Positions 11,144 through 23,056 of a DNA stretch of 64,000 nt are shown in pieces. Location: assembly GCA_963693315.1 (NCBI GenBank), contig OY856186.1, positions 287,448,930-287,512,929 of the forward strand, read 5' to 3'. Source of the DNA: Diogma glabrata. Taxonomy: Eukaryota; Arthropoda; Insecta; Diptera; Cylindrotomidae. The translations under genes and the position numbers were made by a program. Position 1 is the first letter of the stretch; each line of letters opens with the position of its first letter. The notes below the pieces were generated by a model. It was not told the origin of the DNA and did not search any database. It saw nothing but the letters and a program-made list of their open reading frames with translations.

Positions 11144-14100
11144 CCCCGGTCTTCTAAACACACAGAAATATAATTATTGGAGACTTCGCTATAGTTTTTG
11201 TACAAAATTTACCAAATTACCTAACTCTGTGAATTCTTACAAATTTTTCTGTCTACCAGTGTCGAAACGTATGGGGGGGAACGGTGTGAATTTTGCATTT
11301 TTTTCACAATAACTCAAAAACTGGGCATCGAAAAATTCTAAAAAAATTGCAACGAATTTCAAATTAAGTGCTCTTTCAAATGACACCCCACTCGCTTGGG
11401 TCAAGAAAATTTTTTTTTACCCCCTCTACCCCGGTCCTCTAAACACACAGAAATATAATTATTGGAGACTTCGCTATAGTTTTCGTACAAAATTTAGCAA
11501 ATTTCCTAACTCTGTGAATTTTTACAAATTTTTCTGTCAATCAGTGTCGAAACGCATGGGGGGGGAATGGTCTGGACTTTGCACTTTTTCGACAATATCT
11601 CAAAAACTGGGCACCGCAAAATTCTAAAAAAAACTGCAACGAATTCCAAATTAGGTGCTCTTTCAAATGACACCCCACTCGCTTGGGTCAAAAAAAGTTT
11701 ATTTTTACCCCCTCTACCCCGGTCCTCTAAACACACAGAAATATAATTATTGGAGACTTCGCTATAGTTTTCGTACAAAATTTAGCGAATTTCCTAACTC
11801 TGTGAATTTTTTCCAATTTTTCTTTCAATCAGTGTCGAAACGCATGGGGGGGGGAACGGTCAGGACTTTACACTTTTTCGATAATATCTCAAAAACTGGC
11901 ACCGCAAAATTCTAAAAAAAACTGCAACAAATTCCAAATTAGGTGCTCTTTCAAATGACACCCCACTCGCTTGGGTAAAAAAAGTTTTTTTTTACCCCCT
12001 CTACCCGGTCTTCTAAACACACAGAAATATAATTATTGGAGACTTCGCTATAGTTTTCGTACAAAATTTAGCAAATTTGCTAACTCTGTGAATTTTTACA
12101 AATTTTTCTGTCAATCAGTGTCGAAACGCATGGGGGGGGGGGGGAACGGTCAGGACTTTGCACCTTTTGGATAATATCTCAAAAACTGGGCACCGCAAAA
12201 TTCTAAAAAAGACTGCATCGAATTCCAAATTAGGTGCTCTTTCAAATGACACCCCACTCGCTTGGGTAAAAAAAAGTTTTTTTTTACCCCCTCTATCCCG
12301 GTCCTCTAAACACACAGAAATATAATTATTGGAGACTTCGCTATAGTTTTCGTACAAAATTTAGCAAATTTCCTAACTCTGTGAATTTTTTCAAATTTTT
12401 CTGTCAATCAGTGTCGAAACGCATGGGGGGGGAACGGTCAGGACTTTACACTTTTTCGATAATATCTCAAAAACTGGCACCGCAAAATTCTAAAAAAAAC
12501 TGCAACAAATTCCAAATTAGGTGCTCTTTCAAATGACACCCCACTCGCTTGGGTAAAAAAAAGTTTTTTTTACCCCCTCTACCCCGATCTTCTAAACACA
12601 CAGAAATATAATTATTGGAGACTTCGCTATAGTTTTCGTACAAAATTTAGCAAATTTGCTAACTGTGAATTTTTACAAATTTTTCTGTCAATCAGTGTCG
12701 AAACGCATGGGGGGGGAACGGTCAGGACTTTGCACTTTTTCGATAATATCTCAAAAACTGGGCACCGCAAAATTCTAAAAAAGACTGCATCGAATTCCAA
12801 ATTAGGTGCTCTTTCAAATGACACCCCACTCGCTTGGGTAAAAAAAAGTTTTTTTTTACCCCCTCTACCCCGGTCTTCTAAACACACAGAAATATAATTA
12901 TTGGAGACTTCGCTATAGTTTTCGTACAAAATTTAGCAAATTTGCTAACTCTGTGAATTTTTACAAATTTTTCTGTCAATCAGTGTCGAAACGCATGGGG
13001 GGGGGGGAACGGTCAGGACTTTGCACCTTTTCGATAATATCTCAAAAACTGGGCACCGCAAAATTCTAAAAAAGACTGCATCGAATTCCAAATTAGGTGC
13101 TCTTTCAAATGACACCCCACTCGCTTGGGTAAAAAAAAGTTTTTTTTTACCCCCTCTATCCCGGTCCTCTAAACACACAGAAATATAATTATTGGAGACT
13201 TCGCTATAGTTTTCGTACAAAATTTAGCAAATTTCCTAACTCTGTGAATTTTTTCAAATTTTTCTGTCAATCAGTGTCGAAACGCATGGGGGGGGAACGG
13301 TCAGGACTTTACACTTTTTCGATAATATCTCAAAAACTGGCACCGCAAAATTCTAAAAAAAACTGCAACAAACTCCAAATTAGGTGCTCTTTCAAATGAC
13401 ACCCCACTCGCTTGGGTAAAAAAAAGTTTTTTTTACCCCCTCTACCCCGATCTTCTAAACACACAGAAATATAATTATTGGAGACTTCGCTATAGTTTTC
13501 GTACAAAATTTAGCAAATTTGCTAACTGTGAATTTTTACAAATTTTTCTGTCAATCAGTGTCGAAACGCATGGGGGGGGAACGGTCAGGACTTTGCACTT
13601 TTTCGATAATATCTCAAAAACTGGGCACCGCAAAATTCTAAAAAAGACTGCATCGAATTCCAAATTAGGTGCTCTTTCAAATGACACCCCACTCGCTTGG
13701 GTAAAAAAAAGTTTTTTTTTACCCCCTCTACCCCGGTCTTCTAAACACACAGAAATATAATTATTGGAGACTTCGCTATAGTTTTCGTACAAAATTTAGC
13801 AAATTTGCTAACTCTGTGAATTTTTACAAATTTTTCTGTCAATCAGTGTCGAAACGCATGGGGGGGGGGGAACGGTCAGGACTTTGCACCTTTTCGATAA
13901 TATCTCAAAAACTGGGCACCGCAAAATTCTAAAAAAGACTGCATCGAATTCCAAATTAGGTGCTCTTTCAAATGACACCCCACTCGCTTGGGTAAAAAAA
14001 AGTTTTTTTTTACCCCCTCTATCCCGGTCCTCTAAACACACAGAAATATAATTATTGGAGACTTCGCTATAGTTTTCGTACAAAATTTAGCAAATTTCCT

Positions 14101-15420
14101 AACTCTGTGAATTTTTTCAAATTTTTCTGTCAATCAGTGTCGAAACGCATGGGGGGGGAACGGTCAGGACTTTACACTTTTTCGATAATATCTCAAAAAC
14201 TGGCACCGCAAAATTCTAAAAAAAACTGCAACAAATTCCAAATTAGGTGCTCTTTCAAATGACACCCCACTCGCTTGGGTAAAAAAAAGTTTTTTTTACC
14301 CCCTCTACCCCGATCTTCTAAACACACAGAAATATAATTATTGGAGACTTCGCTATAGTTTTCGTACAAAATTTAGCAAATTTGCTAACTCTGTGAATTT
14401 TTACAAATTTTTCTGTCAATCAGTGTCGAAACGCATGGGGGGGGAACGGTCAGGACTTTGCACTTTTTCGATAATATCTCAAAAACTGGGCACCGCAAAA
14501 TTCTAAAAAAGACTGCATCGAATTCCAAATTAGGTGCTCTTTCAAATGACACCCCACTCGCTTGGGTAAAAAAAAGTTTTTTTTTTACCCCCTCTATCCC
14601 GGTCCTCTAAACACACAGAAATATAATTATTGGAGACTTCGCTATAGTTTTCGTACAAAATTTAGCAAATTTCCTAACTCTGTGAATTTTTTCAAATTTT
14701 TCTGTCAATCAGTGTCGAAACGCATGGGGGGGGAACGGTCAGGACTTTACACTTTTTCGATAATATCTCAAAAACTGGCACCGCAAAATTCTAAAAAAAA
14801 CTGCAACAAATTCCAAATTAGGTGCTCTTTCAAATGACACCCCACTCGCTTGGGTAAAAAAGTTTTTTTTACCCCCTTTACCCCGATCTTCTAAACACAC
14901 AGAAATATAATTATTGCAGACTTCGCTATAGTTTTCGTACAAAATTTAGCAAATTTGCTAACTCTGTGAATTTTTACAAATTTTTCTGTCAATCAGTGTC
15001 GAAACGCATGGGGGGGGAACGGTCTGGACTGTGCACTTTTTCGACAATAACTCAAAAACTGGCCACCGCAAAATCCTAAAAAAAACTGCAACGAATTCCA
15101 AATTAGGTGCTCTATCAAATGACACCCCACTCGCTTAGGTCAAAAAAAGTTTTTTTTTACCCCCTCTACCCCGGTCCTCTAAACACACAGAAATATAATT
15201 ATTGGAGACTTCGCTATAGTTTTCGTACAAAATTTAGCAAATTTCCTAACTCTGTGAATTTTTACAAATTTTTCTGTCAATCAGTGTCGAAACGTAGGGG
15301 GGGGGGGGGGGAACGGTCTAAATTCGCACTCTTTTTACTATAACTCAAAACCTGGGCATCGCAAAATTCTAAAAAAATTGCTTTGTTTTTTAAATTAAGT
15401 GCTCTTTAAATGACACCCCA
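11144..15420. repeat. Satellite array B with 863-bp higher-order repeat
   Basis: About 15 monomers of the same ~290-bp family as array A. From about 12230 to 14900, blocks of three monomers repeat with an exact 863-bp offset (for example 12627-12929 against 13490-13792, and 12945-13220 against 13808-14083). Shared diagnostic changes include the CT loss in CTAACTGTGAATTT. The array is about 2.5 kb longer than the matching part of array A, near three 863-bp units. Confidence 0.92.
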
Positions 15421-17404
15421 CTTGACCACATTTTAAATAGTGTTTTTACCCCTCCTCATTTCCACCCCCTTAATAAATCTAAGTATGGAAATATGACACT
15501 TTTTGATATTGTTTATTAAAAACGTACTAATTTTTCTATCATTCCAAGTACATTTGAAAATTTTCGATCAGATAGGTTCGGAGCTAATCGAGGTAAGAAA
15601 ATGCGAAAAAAACGTCATTATTCAAAATTATACAAAAAAGGGTGAGGTGTAAAATTCCAAAATAAATTTTTATGGAATACTGAAATAAAGCCCTTTCATA
15701 CGATACCCTACTTGAATCTATAAAAAAATGTTTTTTCTCAAAGGTTTCACATCTCAGCCCTGTAAACCAAACGAAAACCACTTTAGTTTTATTTGTATCC
15801 GTCATTTCATGTGGACAGGTTAGTTTTATACGCACGCCAAATTTCAGGTCCATAGCATTTATAGTTTACGAGATAATCGATATAATGTAAAAACCACGTT
15901 TTACCTCTCACCAATAGTGTTCCGTATAAAAAACGGAACCCTAAAAATGAGAAATTGCACGTGGTCGACTCAGTTAAACTTCTTGGAGTTGTTATCGAAA
16001 ATAAAATGAAATCTCAACGCAAAAATTGAAATTCTTAAAAGAAATTTTTTAACTCTATTAATTCCGTAAAACTGTAAAAATCTGTTTAATTCTGTTTGAC
16101 CTATAAGCCATATATACATATACTCGATCATTGTTTGATGTTTTGCTTGTCCGTCTGTGGAAAAAAAAGTCACTAGCCATATCGAACGAGCCTTTAGTTA
16201 CCAAACTTCTAATTAAACGTCTCTCCAACATCTAGATACGGCTGTAATTTAACTATCATAATAAATCAATTTGGAACGTTTATCACAAGTTAAATTTAAT
16301 TTAGGACAATAATTTCCAGGGTTGCTAATATATACGTATAAAACGTTTTATACGTTACACGTATAATACGTAACGTATAAAAGTTATATAACGTATAAAA
16401 CGTATAATATGATTTTGTTTTTGAAATTCATTCATAAAAAATTAAAAATACTTCTTACCTTCAGATAATAATTATATTTTTAGTAAAAATATATATATTT
16501 TAGTAAAAATATAATTACGTAGCTATAAATTATTTATATATTTTATAATTTGTAACAAAAACTATTTAAATTCTATATGTTATTTGAATGTATATTTTTT
16601 ATACTTTATACGAAAGGACTATGTTACTGTACATTAAACTGGTTAATAATTTTTTAATTCCCTAGATTTGAGAGATTTTTTGGAGTACTTAAACTCAAGC
16701 AATTAAATTATTTTTGAATTTTTCAATACGTATACTATATGGTTTTCTTTCATTTTGATTCCAACATTTACTTAATGGGAAACATTTTGGATTAGAAACA
16801 TTTGGCTCATATGAACTTAATTATTTGCATCATGAAATGTTATTGAATATATAAAATATGGTTCAATCCAACTTCAGCTCCTCCATCTAATAAGAACAGC
16901 TGGGAAATAATGTTGTTGCAGAATAAATGTCGTTTTTTTCATAGCAGTTAGGGAAATTATTAGAGATTATTAGAGAGATGTTTTTAAAAAATTTTGTTAG
17001 GTGAATCCGGGTTGCACCACTTCCAATTAATAGACACAGTTTGAAAATAACAGGTTCTTGTAGATCAAATCTTCTTTTTATACAAAAGTTGTAATAGTTA
17101 AAATATGTATTTACGTCAAACGAAAAAGTTTAGTGAGAAGTTTATTGAGTAAATTCAATTTTGGTCTTTGATGAATAATAGGTATGGTTGGAAATGTCAA
17201 ATTATTGCAGACTAAATTTGTTTTGAAAACAAATAATTATGTTTTGAAAAGAAGCATTTACGTTAAATGTGGAAGTTTTCTGAACTAATAGGAATAGTTG
17301 GGTAAGAAATTATCATGACGACGCTATATTTTCTAAAGCAACTGTTCCTATTAGTTTAGAAATCTAGGCTTTATAAATATTAAATATCACGAGTACGATG
17401 TATA

Positions 17405-18685
17405 CGAGGGCAATTTGATTAGTCCGTGATATTGTCAACAGAAGGTGTTCGGATCGCAAGGCGAATATGGTTTTGACATCTGTCATCATATTTAGCGAGC
17501 CAAAACAAATTTGAATTGAATCTATCAATAAACAAATTTTCTACTGCCTTCGAAGAGAAAAAGATTCTAAATTTTCGCCACGATGAAAAAAGTGAATTCC
17601 GTGTTCTTATTAAACATTATTTTTTGCGGGGAAAAACCATCAAACAAACTAAGAAAAGTTGCAGAAGTATTACAGTGACTCTGCTCCATCGTATGGCATG
17701 GTGCAAAAGTGGTTCAACGACTTTCAATGTGGCCGTACAAACACAAATAATGCAACACATTCGAAACGCCCAAAAGAGGTTGTAATTCCACATTTCATCG
17801 ATAAAATCATGATATCGTGTTGGCCGACCACCGCTTAAAGATTGACGAGATAGCTGAGATGGTGAACGTTTCAACCGAACGCGTGTATTCCATTTTACAC
17901 GAAGAACTGGAATGAGAAAGCTATCGGCGAGATGGGTGCCGCACTTACTAAGTCCGGAGCAAAAGCGATTTCGTGAAACACTTTGGAACAGTGTTTGAAG
18001 ATGAATAAGCGCAATCCACCTGAGTTTCTCGCCGTTTTGTGACCGTGATGAAACGTGGATCCATCACTACACACCTGAGTTGAAAGAACAGTCAAAACAG
18101 TGGACTTTTCCAGACGAACATGCTCCGAAGAAGGCAAAAACCGTCATTTCGGCCGGTAAGGTTATGGCCACCGTTTTTTGGGATGAGCAAGGGATTTTGC
18201 TGATCAACTATTTAGAAAAGGGAAAAACAATAACAGGCAATATTATTGTGCTCTGCTTGATAAATTCGATGCTGCATGAAGGTGAAACGTGCCCATTTGA
18301 AAAGAAGAAAATCCTGTTCCACCATGACAATGCACCAGCTCATTCGTGTCTTCTTACAACTCAAAAATTACTCGAATTGCGTTATGAATTGCTGCCTCAC
18401 CCACCGTATTCTCCAGATCTGGCTCCTGCGACTTCTTTCCATTTCCCAACTTGAACAAATGGCTTGGAGGAAAAAGATTCACAATAAATGAGGAGGTCAT
18501 CGCGAAACAAATGCCTATTTTGAAGAGTTCCGGAAATCATATTTTTTGTACCGGCTTGCAAAAGTTGGAAAACGTTGGGCTCGGTGAAACGAGCTAAAAG
18601 GTGACTACGCTGAAAAATAAAATAACAGTTATCCCAAAAACCAGTTCTTTCATTTCAATATCACGGAATTTTCAAATTGCCCTCG
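17405..18685 (+). mobile_element. Mariner transposon, duplicate copy with disrupted gene
   Basis: 1281 bp with the same terminal repeats and flanks as 9402-10696. It is 14 bp shorter, almost entirely through single-base losses. Confidence 0.9.
17583..18587 (+). pseudogene. Mariner transposase, frameshifted copy
   Basis: Collinear with the intact gene at 9582-10598 but broken by at least a dozen single-base deletions. Examples: the G after the start ATG, AAAG to AAG near 17651, GGG to GG near 17911, TTC to TC near 18029, GTTG to GTG near 18047, GGG to GG near 18237, CCC to CC near 18425. Nearly all shorten a homopolymer; substitutions are few. The catalytic motif regions can still be followed across frames. 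Either a true pseudogene or an artefact of uncorrected long-read sequence. Confidence 0.88.
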
Positions 18686-19131
18686 CAATACGCCGAATAA
18701 TTACGATAATGTTATATAAATGTATTTTATTTATTAAGGATTTTACTTTTATACGGTATAAAACGTAAATAATTGTGTGTTTTATACTTTACGTTTTATA
18801 CGTTTTATACGTACGTATAATACGTGTTTAATACGTTACCGTATTATACGTTACAACCCTGATAATTTCTAACCAAAATTAGGTAATCTAACGTTTACGA
18901 TTAATTTGGAGTCTTATATGGCTTACAATGATGTACCTTTGCGGTTTGTAGTAAAAAACCTTTGTACTGAATAACTGTGGTTGTCAGAGCAAATCAAATT
19001 TTATGGTTTTTAGAGATGGTTTTCCTGGTGAATAACTACTATCTTTCGACTTTTTAAGTCTGTACGATTTGCAGATGTTAGTTTTATTCCAGAAAAAACG
19101 TTTTAGTATGATAGTGAAAGAACACAAAAAC

Positions 19132-19825
19132 ATAAAATGCAAAACAGTTAAATTATTTTCTTAGAAATGACATTGATCTCAACAAGGTCAATTTGTTATT
19201 TCTACTTTTTCAATTTTAAAACTTTCTTTTACCTATCTAAAACTTTATTAAGTATTTAAGGTATGTTAAACTATCTAACGAAATTAGAATATATTTAATT
19301 TCCAACGTGAAAACCCATAAAAATATTTGTCATAACTACTCCAGAAATTCCCACTATAATGTTATTATTGGTAAAAAGAGTACAAAGACAATTTATAAAA
19401 TAAAAAACAAGTTTTATTAATTTAAAATCAAATTTTAAAAAACCAAAAACAAAAATTACTTAATATAAATGAATTAAACCAAGCAAACAAAAAAACATTT
19501 TCTAATTAATCTTTAAAGTCGGTGGATGAATGAACTCAATAGTTTAAAAATTATAATTAGAAATAATTTTAACGAAAAGCGCACTACATTCAACTGTAAA
19601 TAAGAAATAACCTTGAAGTCCTCACCTTAATTTAAACAACTTTTGAATCATAAATAAGTTCAATAATTGTAATTTCTTTCTTGCATGTGAAGTGACCAAC
19701 TTAAGTTGTTTTATTGAAAATAAAGTTAAACTATCATTAAAAAAATAGTTAAGATGAATAAAAATGTAAGAATTGTTATTTTATTTGATTTCTATCTAAC
19801 AAATCTTTTTAAAATTTAATTATAG
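19132..19825. other. Unique AT-rich DNA
   Basis: Sequence after the duplication. No repeat family or supported exon is recognised before the candidate exon at 19826. Confidence 0.4.
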
Positions 19826-20162
19826 ATTATAACAATGGTTTTATGTTATGCATTGTTTACATTTATACAAATAAAGGGTTTTGATTATGGGAAAAATGTT
19901 GACACAACTTTGGATAACAGTTTATTTCCAGTAAGAATAAAACAAAATTTAAAACATACATTAATATTTGAGATTTTGGTTGCAGGGTTTCATAAATTTG
20001 GTTTTTCGTTTTTTGCAGATGCAATCAGATAATCTAAAAACATTGGAGTATACCGAACACGACATTTATGATATAATTAAACGTTTTTCTGCGAATAAAA
20101 AACTTATTAATAGAGAGAAAAATAATTTGATGGATTTTCAGATGCAAAGCAACACAGTTTAA
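19826..20162 (+). CDS. Candidate last two exons of an unrecognised gene
   Basis: Two blocks with good splice signals and matching phase. Exon 1, 19826-19930, follows TTAATTATAG and ends before GTAAGA. Exon 2, 20019-20162, follows a pyrimidine tract and TTTTTTGCAG and ends in TAA. The intron of 88 bp is in phase 0. Exon 1 gives 35 residues (hydrophobic start MVLCYALFTFIQIKG, then FDYGKNVDTTLDNSLFP). Exon 2 gives 47 (including LKTLEYTEHDIYDIIKRF and ending LMDFQMQSNTV). AATAAA at 20186-20191 could be the polyadenylation signal. I do not recognise the family. Upstream exons were not found; the ~14-kb repeat block lies upstream. Exon 1 could hold the start codon at 19835, though it looks spliced at its 5' end. 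Confidence 0.45.
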
Positions 20163-20949
20163 AGAATTTCATTTTAATTATTTATAATAAATTATATTTT
20201 TTCTTATTTCTTTATTTAACTTTTCTTCTAAAAATTTTTTTTAATGTTATGTTATGTTATGTTATCTAACTGATACTTTGTTTTAGTAATTAGCTTTACT
20301 ATAGTTGATATATACATTAGGCATGACCAGATATGTATGAACAATTTTCAAACCATCTTTTTCTTCGCTCCCACCGGCTAGTTATGTTCCATTTGACTCG
20401 AATATAAACTATATCCAGTTTTATTGAAATCGGAAAATAATTACCCACCGCGCAGTGGCGTCGAAGATAAGAAAATTAGCAGAATAATAGGATTTTTTAT
20501 TTTTATCAGATATAATCATCTTAAAACATAATATATCTCATAATTTTGATTTATTTTTATTAAACGCTAATTAATTAACGATTCTAACGAGCCTAAGTAT
20601 GTAGAAATCGATCTTAGAAAAGCGATTTATCTTAATTTTTCTTCTTACATATACGAAAATTCACTAATTCATAATAATCTTTTTTCAAAGAAAAAAATTA
20701 ATTTTATGGTTAAATTTATAATAATTTTTCATTCAAGAGCAACATTTTTCCAAAAGAAATCAATAAATTAAATTAGATTTATTGTATGATGGGTATTTGC
20801 ATCTGTAGTTTTCGACCACCTGAATGGTGTATTGTGTACCTTCCTCGTCTTTAGTTAGAATGTTGTTGTATTCCGTGTCATCAACTTGAGTTTGGCGGTA
20901 TCATTAACAACATGCAAACTTTGGCAAAACAACGTGGCTTTGACGAAAT

Positions 20950-21905
20950 CCTCATTCCGATGGGTCATGTAGAAAAAAATCAATACAAATTCTAAATCGA
21001 TTAAAAAAATTGAGTTTTTTCTGTGACAAAATCACTAATGTTCTTATTAGCAAAAAGTTGCATATGTTTAACTGCGTCAAAATCTTTTTTGCGAGTTTGG
21101 GGTGCGATGGGGATGTCTCATGCTGGGACCTCAAGGTTTTGAACCAGTTTTCGTTTTTCATCAAACGAAATCTCTGGGTCGAAAAAAGCCAAGCCAATAT
21201 TTGCCTCCGTTAAATAGTGAAGATGATAACAAATTTTGCTCAACATTTCTTCTGAAACTCTTTGGTCAATTTTTTTAAAAGCGATGGCCGATTTGATGTA
21301 ATCCAAATCCTGATTTGCGGCTGCTGTTCCAACTATGCATTTGAACCAAATTTTTACATACAACATAATCAGAAAAATGCAAACGTCTCGAAAAAATGCA
21401 AACGGCGTGACTTGTCGGACCTGGGCGTTTGAATTTGTAATTCTCAATGGTTTCGCCAAGAAAAATCAATGTAACTTCCAAAAATTCTTTATATTCGCTG
21501 CGTGGATGTGATTTTTCCAACTCTTCATGACAAAAAATTACTAGAGCTTCTCACGAGTGTTTTGGAATTTTATTTCCCAGTTTTTTGTCTGTTATTCCAC
21601 TTTTGAACATTGTTGGATTAATTTTACCATCGTCCCATGCCTTCTGAAATTTGTTGAACAGATAAACATCGGGTGCTGTGGTCTTTCTAAATTTGAGATC
21701 ATAAACAGCCCGTAGTTTAATCTCCTGTATGTGATGACGACATGGGAATCGAATCAAGTTGTGGCCAATCTTTTTTTCCATTCTGGTCCAGTGTTATATG
21801 ATGTCGTGTCGTAACACATGGCTTCGACTTTATCAGTAAGATCCCATTCTTCAAGGCATTCATATATCACATTCGCAATCGATAAGCCGCTCCCTTCTTC
21901 GCATT
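20950..21905 (-). pseudogene. Transposase-like gene, frameshifted
   Basis: Minus-strand blocks in several frames read as one protein family: KVEAMCYDTTSYNTG (about 21830-21790), RFPCRHHIQEI, VYLFNKFQKAWDDGKI, RDVCIFLIMLYVKIWFKCI and ICYHLHYLTEANIGLAFFD. From memory the CRHH..E and LWYLSEE..L.FFD-type motifs belong to an uncharacterised transposase-like family common in arthropod and cnidarian genomes. At least three frameshifts are needed. It lies between the long inverted repeats, so it is the likely ancestral transposase of this element. Confidence 0.6.
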
Positions 21906-21953
21906 ATGGAACCGTTAATAACTTCTCAATATTACCAAATGTTACTATGTTTG

Positions 21954-22599
21954 CCCTGGTTAAACATTCCAATTCAAACCTATTGAATCCTATTAAATCC
22001 AATATAATTTCAATAGGATTAAATCGGATTGAATTGGTTTAATAGGAAGACTTCGAGCTACCAATTAAAATTCAATCGGAATGAATGGGATTTAACAGGA
22101 AAAGAGGTTCGGTAGGATTCTAAAGGAAATTTCCAATTGAATTTCAATCGGAAATTAAGAGATTCAATAGGAAAAAGAAACTTAGAAAAAAATTAAACAA
22201 TCTTATAAATTTAACAGGATTTAATTGGAAAAGATTTAATAGGAATGAATAGGATTAATCGGAATTCTGCAATGGAAATTTCCAATTAATTCCTATTTAT
22301 ATACATTTCCTATAGATTCCGGTTGAAAAATAAAATAGAGATATTTACCAGGAATGAATAGGATTGTTACTTTTTGTAAATAAAATTTCTTGTTATTATT
22401 TCGCAGAGTTTAACAAGAAATAACAAGAAATTTTATTTACAAAAATTATTCATCATATTTCGCCAAGTATCAGCGGTAAAATCTATCGAATAGGATTGTA
22501 TTGGAAATAGATTTTTTGAATAGGAATTAATTGAAAATTCCCAATGCAGAATTCCGATTAATCCAATTAATTTTTTTCAATTGGAGTGTTTAACCAGGG
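21954..22599. mobile_element. MITE with CCCTGGTTAAAC ends
   Basis: 646 bp, perfect 12-bp inverted ends CCCTGGTTAAAC / GTTTAACCAGGG. The interior is built from many imperfect AATAGGATT / AATTGGAAT motifs, and includes a hairpin (22374-22448) with ~25-bp arms around TTTGTAAATAAAATTTCTTG. No coding frame. It interrupts the transposase-like relic of the surrounding element. No clear target duplication. Confidence 0.8.
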
Positions 22600-23056
22600 T
22601 GGCAAACGATCTACTTTACCATGTCAAACAAGTTCTGCTAGCAATGTATCCAAATCCATCCAATGTGTTACTCAAACAAAGTCTATATCTAACATAAAAA
22701 TTTATTTTTTCTGAATTTTCGCAGAAATTTTTTTTTTTGGATTTAAGAAGAAATTCGATAAAAACGCTTTCCTAAAATCGATTTCTACATACTTAGGCTC
22801 GTTGGAATCGTAAAGTAATTAGCTTTTAATAAAAAAATTATGAGATATATTATATTTTAAGATGATTATATCTGATAAACATAAAAAATCCTATTATTCT
22901 GCTAACTTTCTTATCTTCGACGCCACTGCGCGGTGGTTAATTATTTTCCGATTTCAGTAAAACTGCATACACTTCATTTTCGAGTCAAATGGAACATAAT
23001 TAGTCGGTGGGAGGGATAAAAATAACCACTTCATAAGTTAGGTCATGTCTAATACA

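Larger units (their letters stand above)
5687..11144 (+). repeat. Segmental duplication, copy A
   Basis: From a point inside a satellite monomer through the rest of array A, flanking DNA, hAT copy 2 with its mariner, and ~270 bp beyond. At 11144 the sequence jumps back into the satellite at the equivalent of about 5687. Copy B follows directly in tandem. The two share even the hAT target duplication (ATAATTTC). Confidence 0.88.
16317..18861. mobile_element. Non-autonomous hAT element, copy 3 (duplicate of copy 2)
   Basis: Same ends, the same nested mariner and the same ATAATTTC target duplication (16309-16316, 18862-18869) as copy 2, so it arose by segmental duplication and not by transposition. 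Many one-base deletions relative to copy 2. Confidence 0.9.
11145..19131 (+). repeat. Segmental duplication, copy B
   Basis: Collinear with copy A, but with about 2.5 kb more satellite and many one-base deletions. After AAGAACACAAAAAC at 19131 it leaves the duplicated sequence and runs into unique DNA. Confidence 0.88.
20317..23052. mobile_element. DNA transposon with ~330-bp inverted repeats, 4-bp duplication
   Basis: Begins TTAGGCATGACC and ends GGTCATGTCTAA, flanked by TACA on both sides (20313-20316, 23053-23056). The inverted repeats run inward about 330 bp: shared blocks include GTTCCATTTGACTCGA, ACCACCGCGCAGTGGCGTCG and GAGCCTAAGTATGTAGAAAT. The interior holds a broken transposase-like gene on the minus strand and a nested MITE. 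Superfamily not assigned; 4-bp duplications occur in several (for example Kolobok, Chapaev, Sola). Confidence 0.82.

Noticed and set aside
6117..15343. Repeated open frames of 66-111 codons beginning MYENYSEVSNNYISVCLEDR or reading YPLYPGPLNTQKYNYW
   Set aside because: They occur once per satellite monomer on both strands and follow the repeat unit, with varying ends where the G run changes length. No independent sign of coding.
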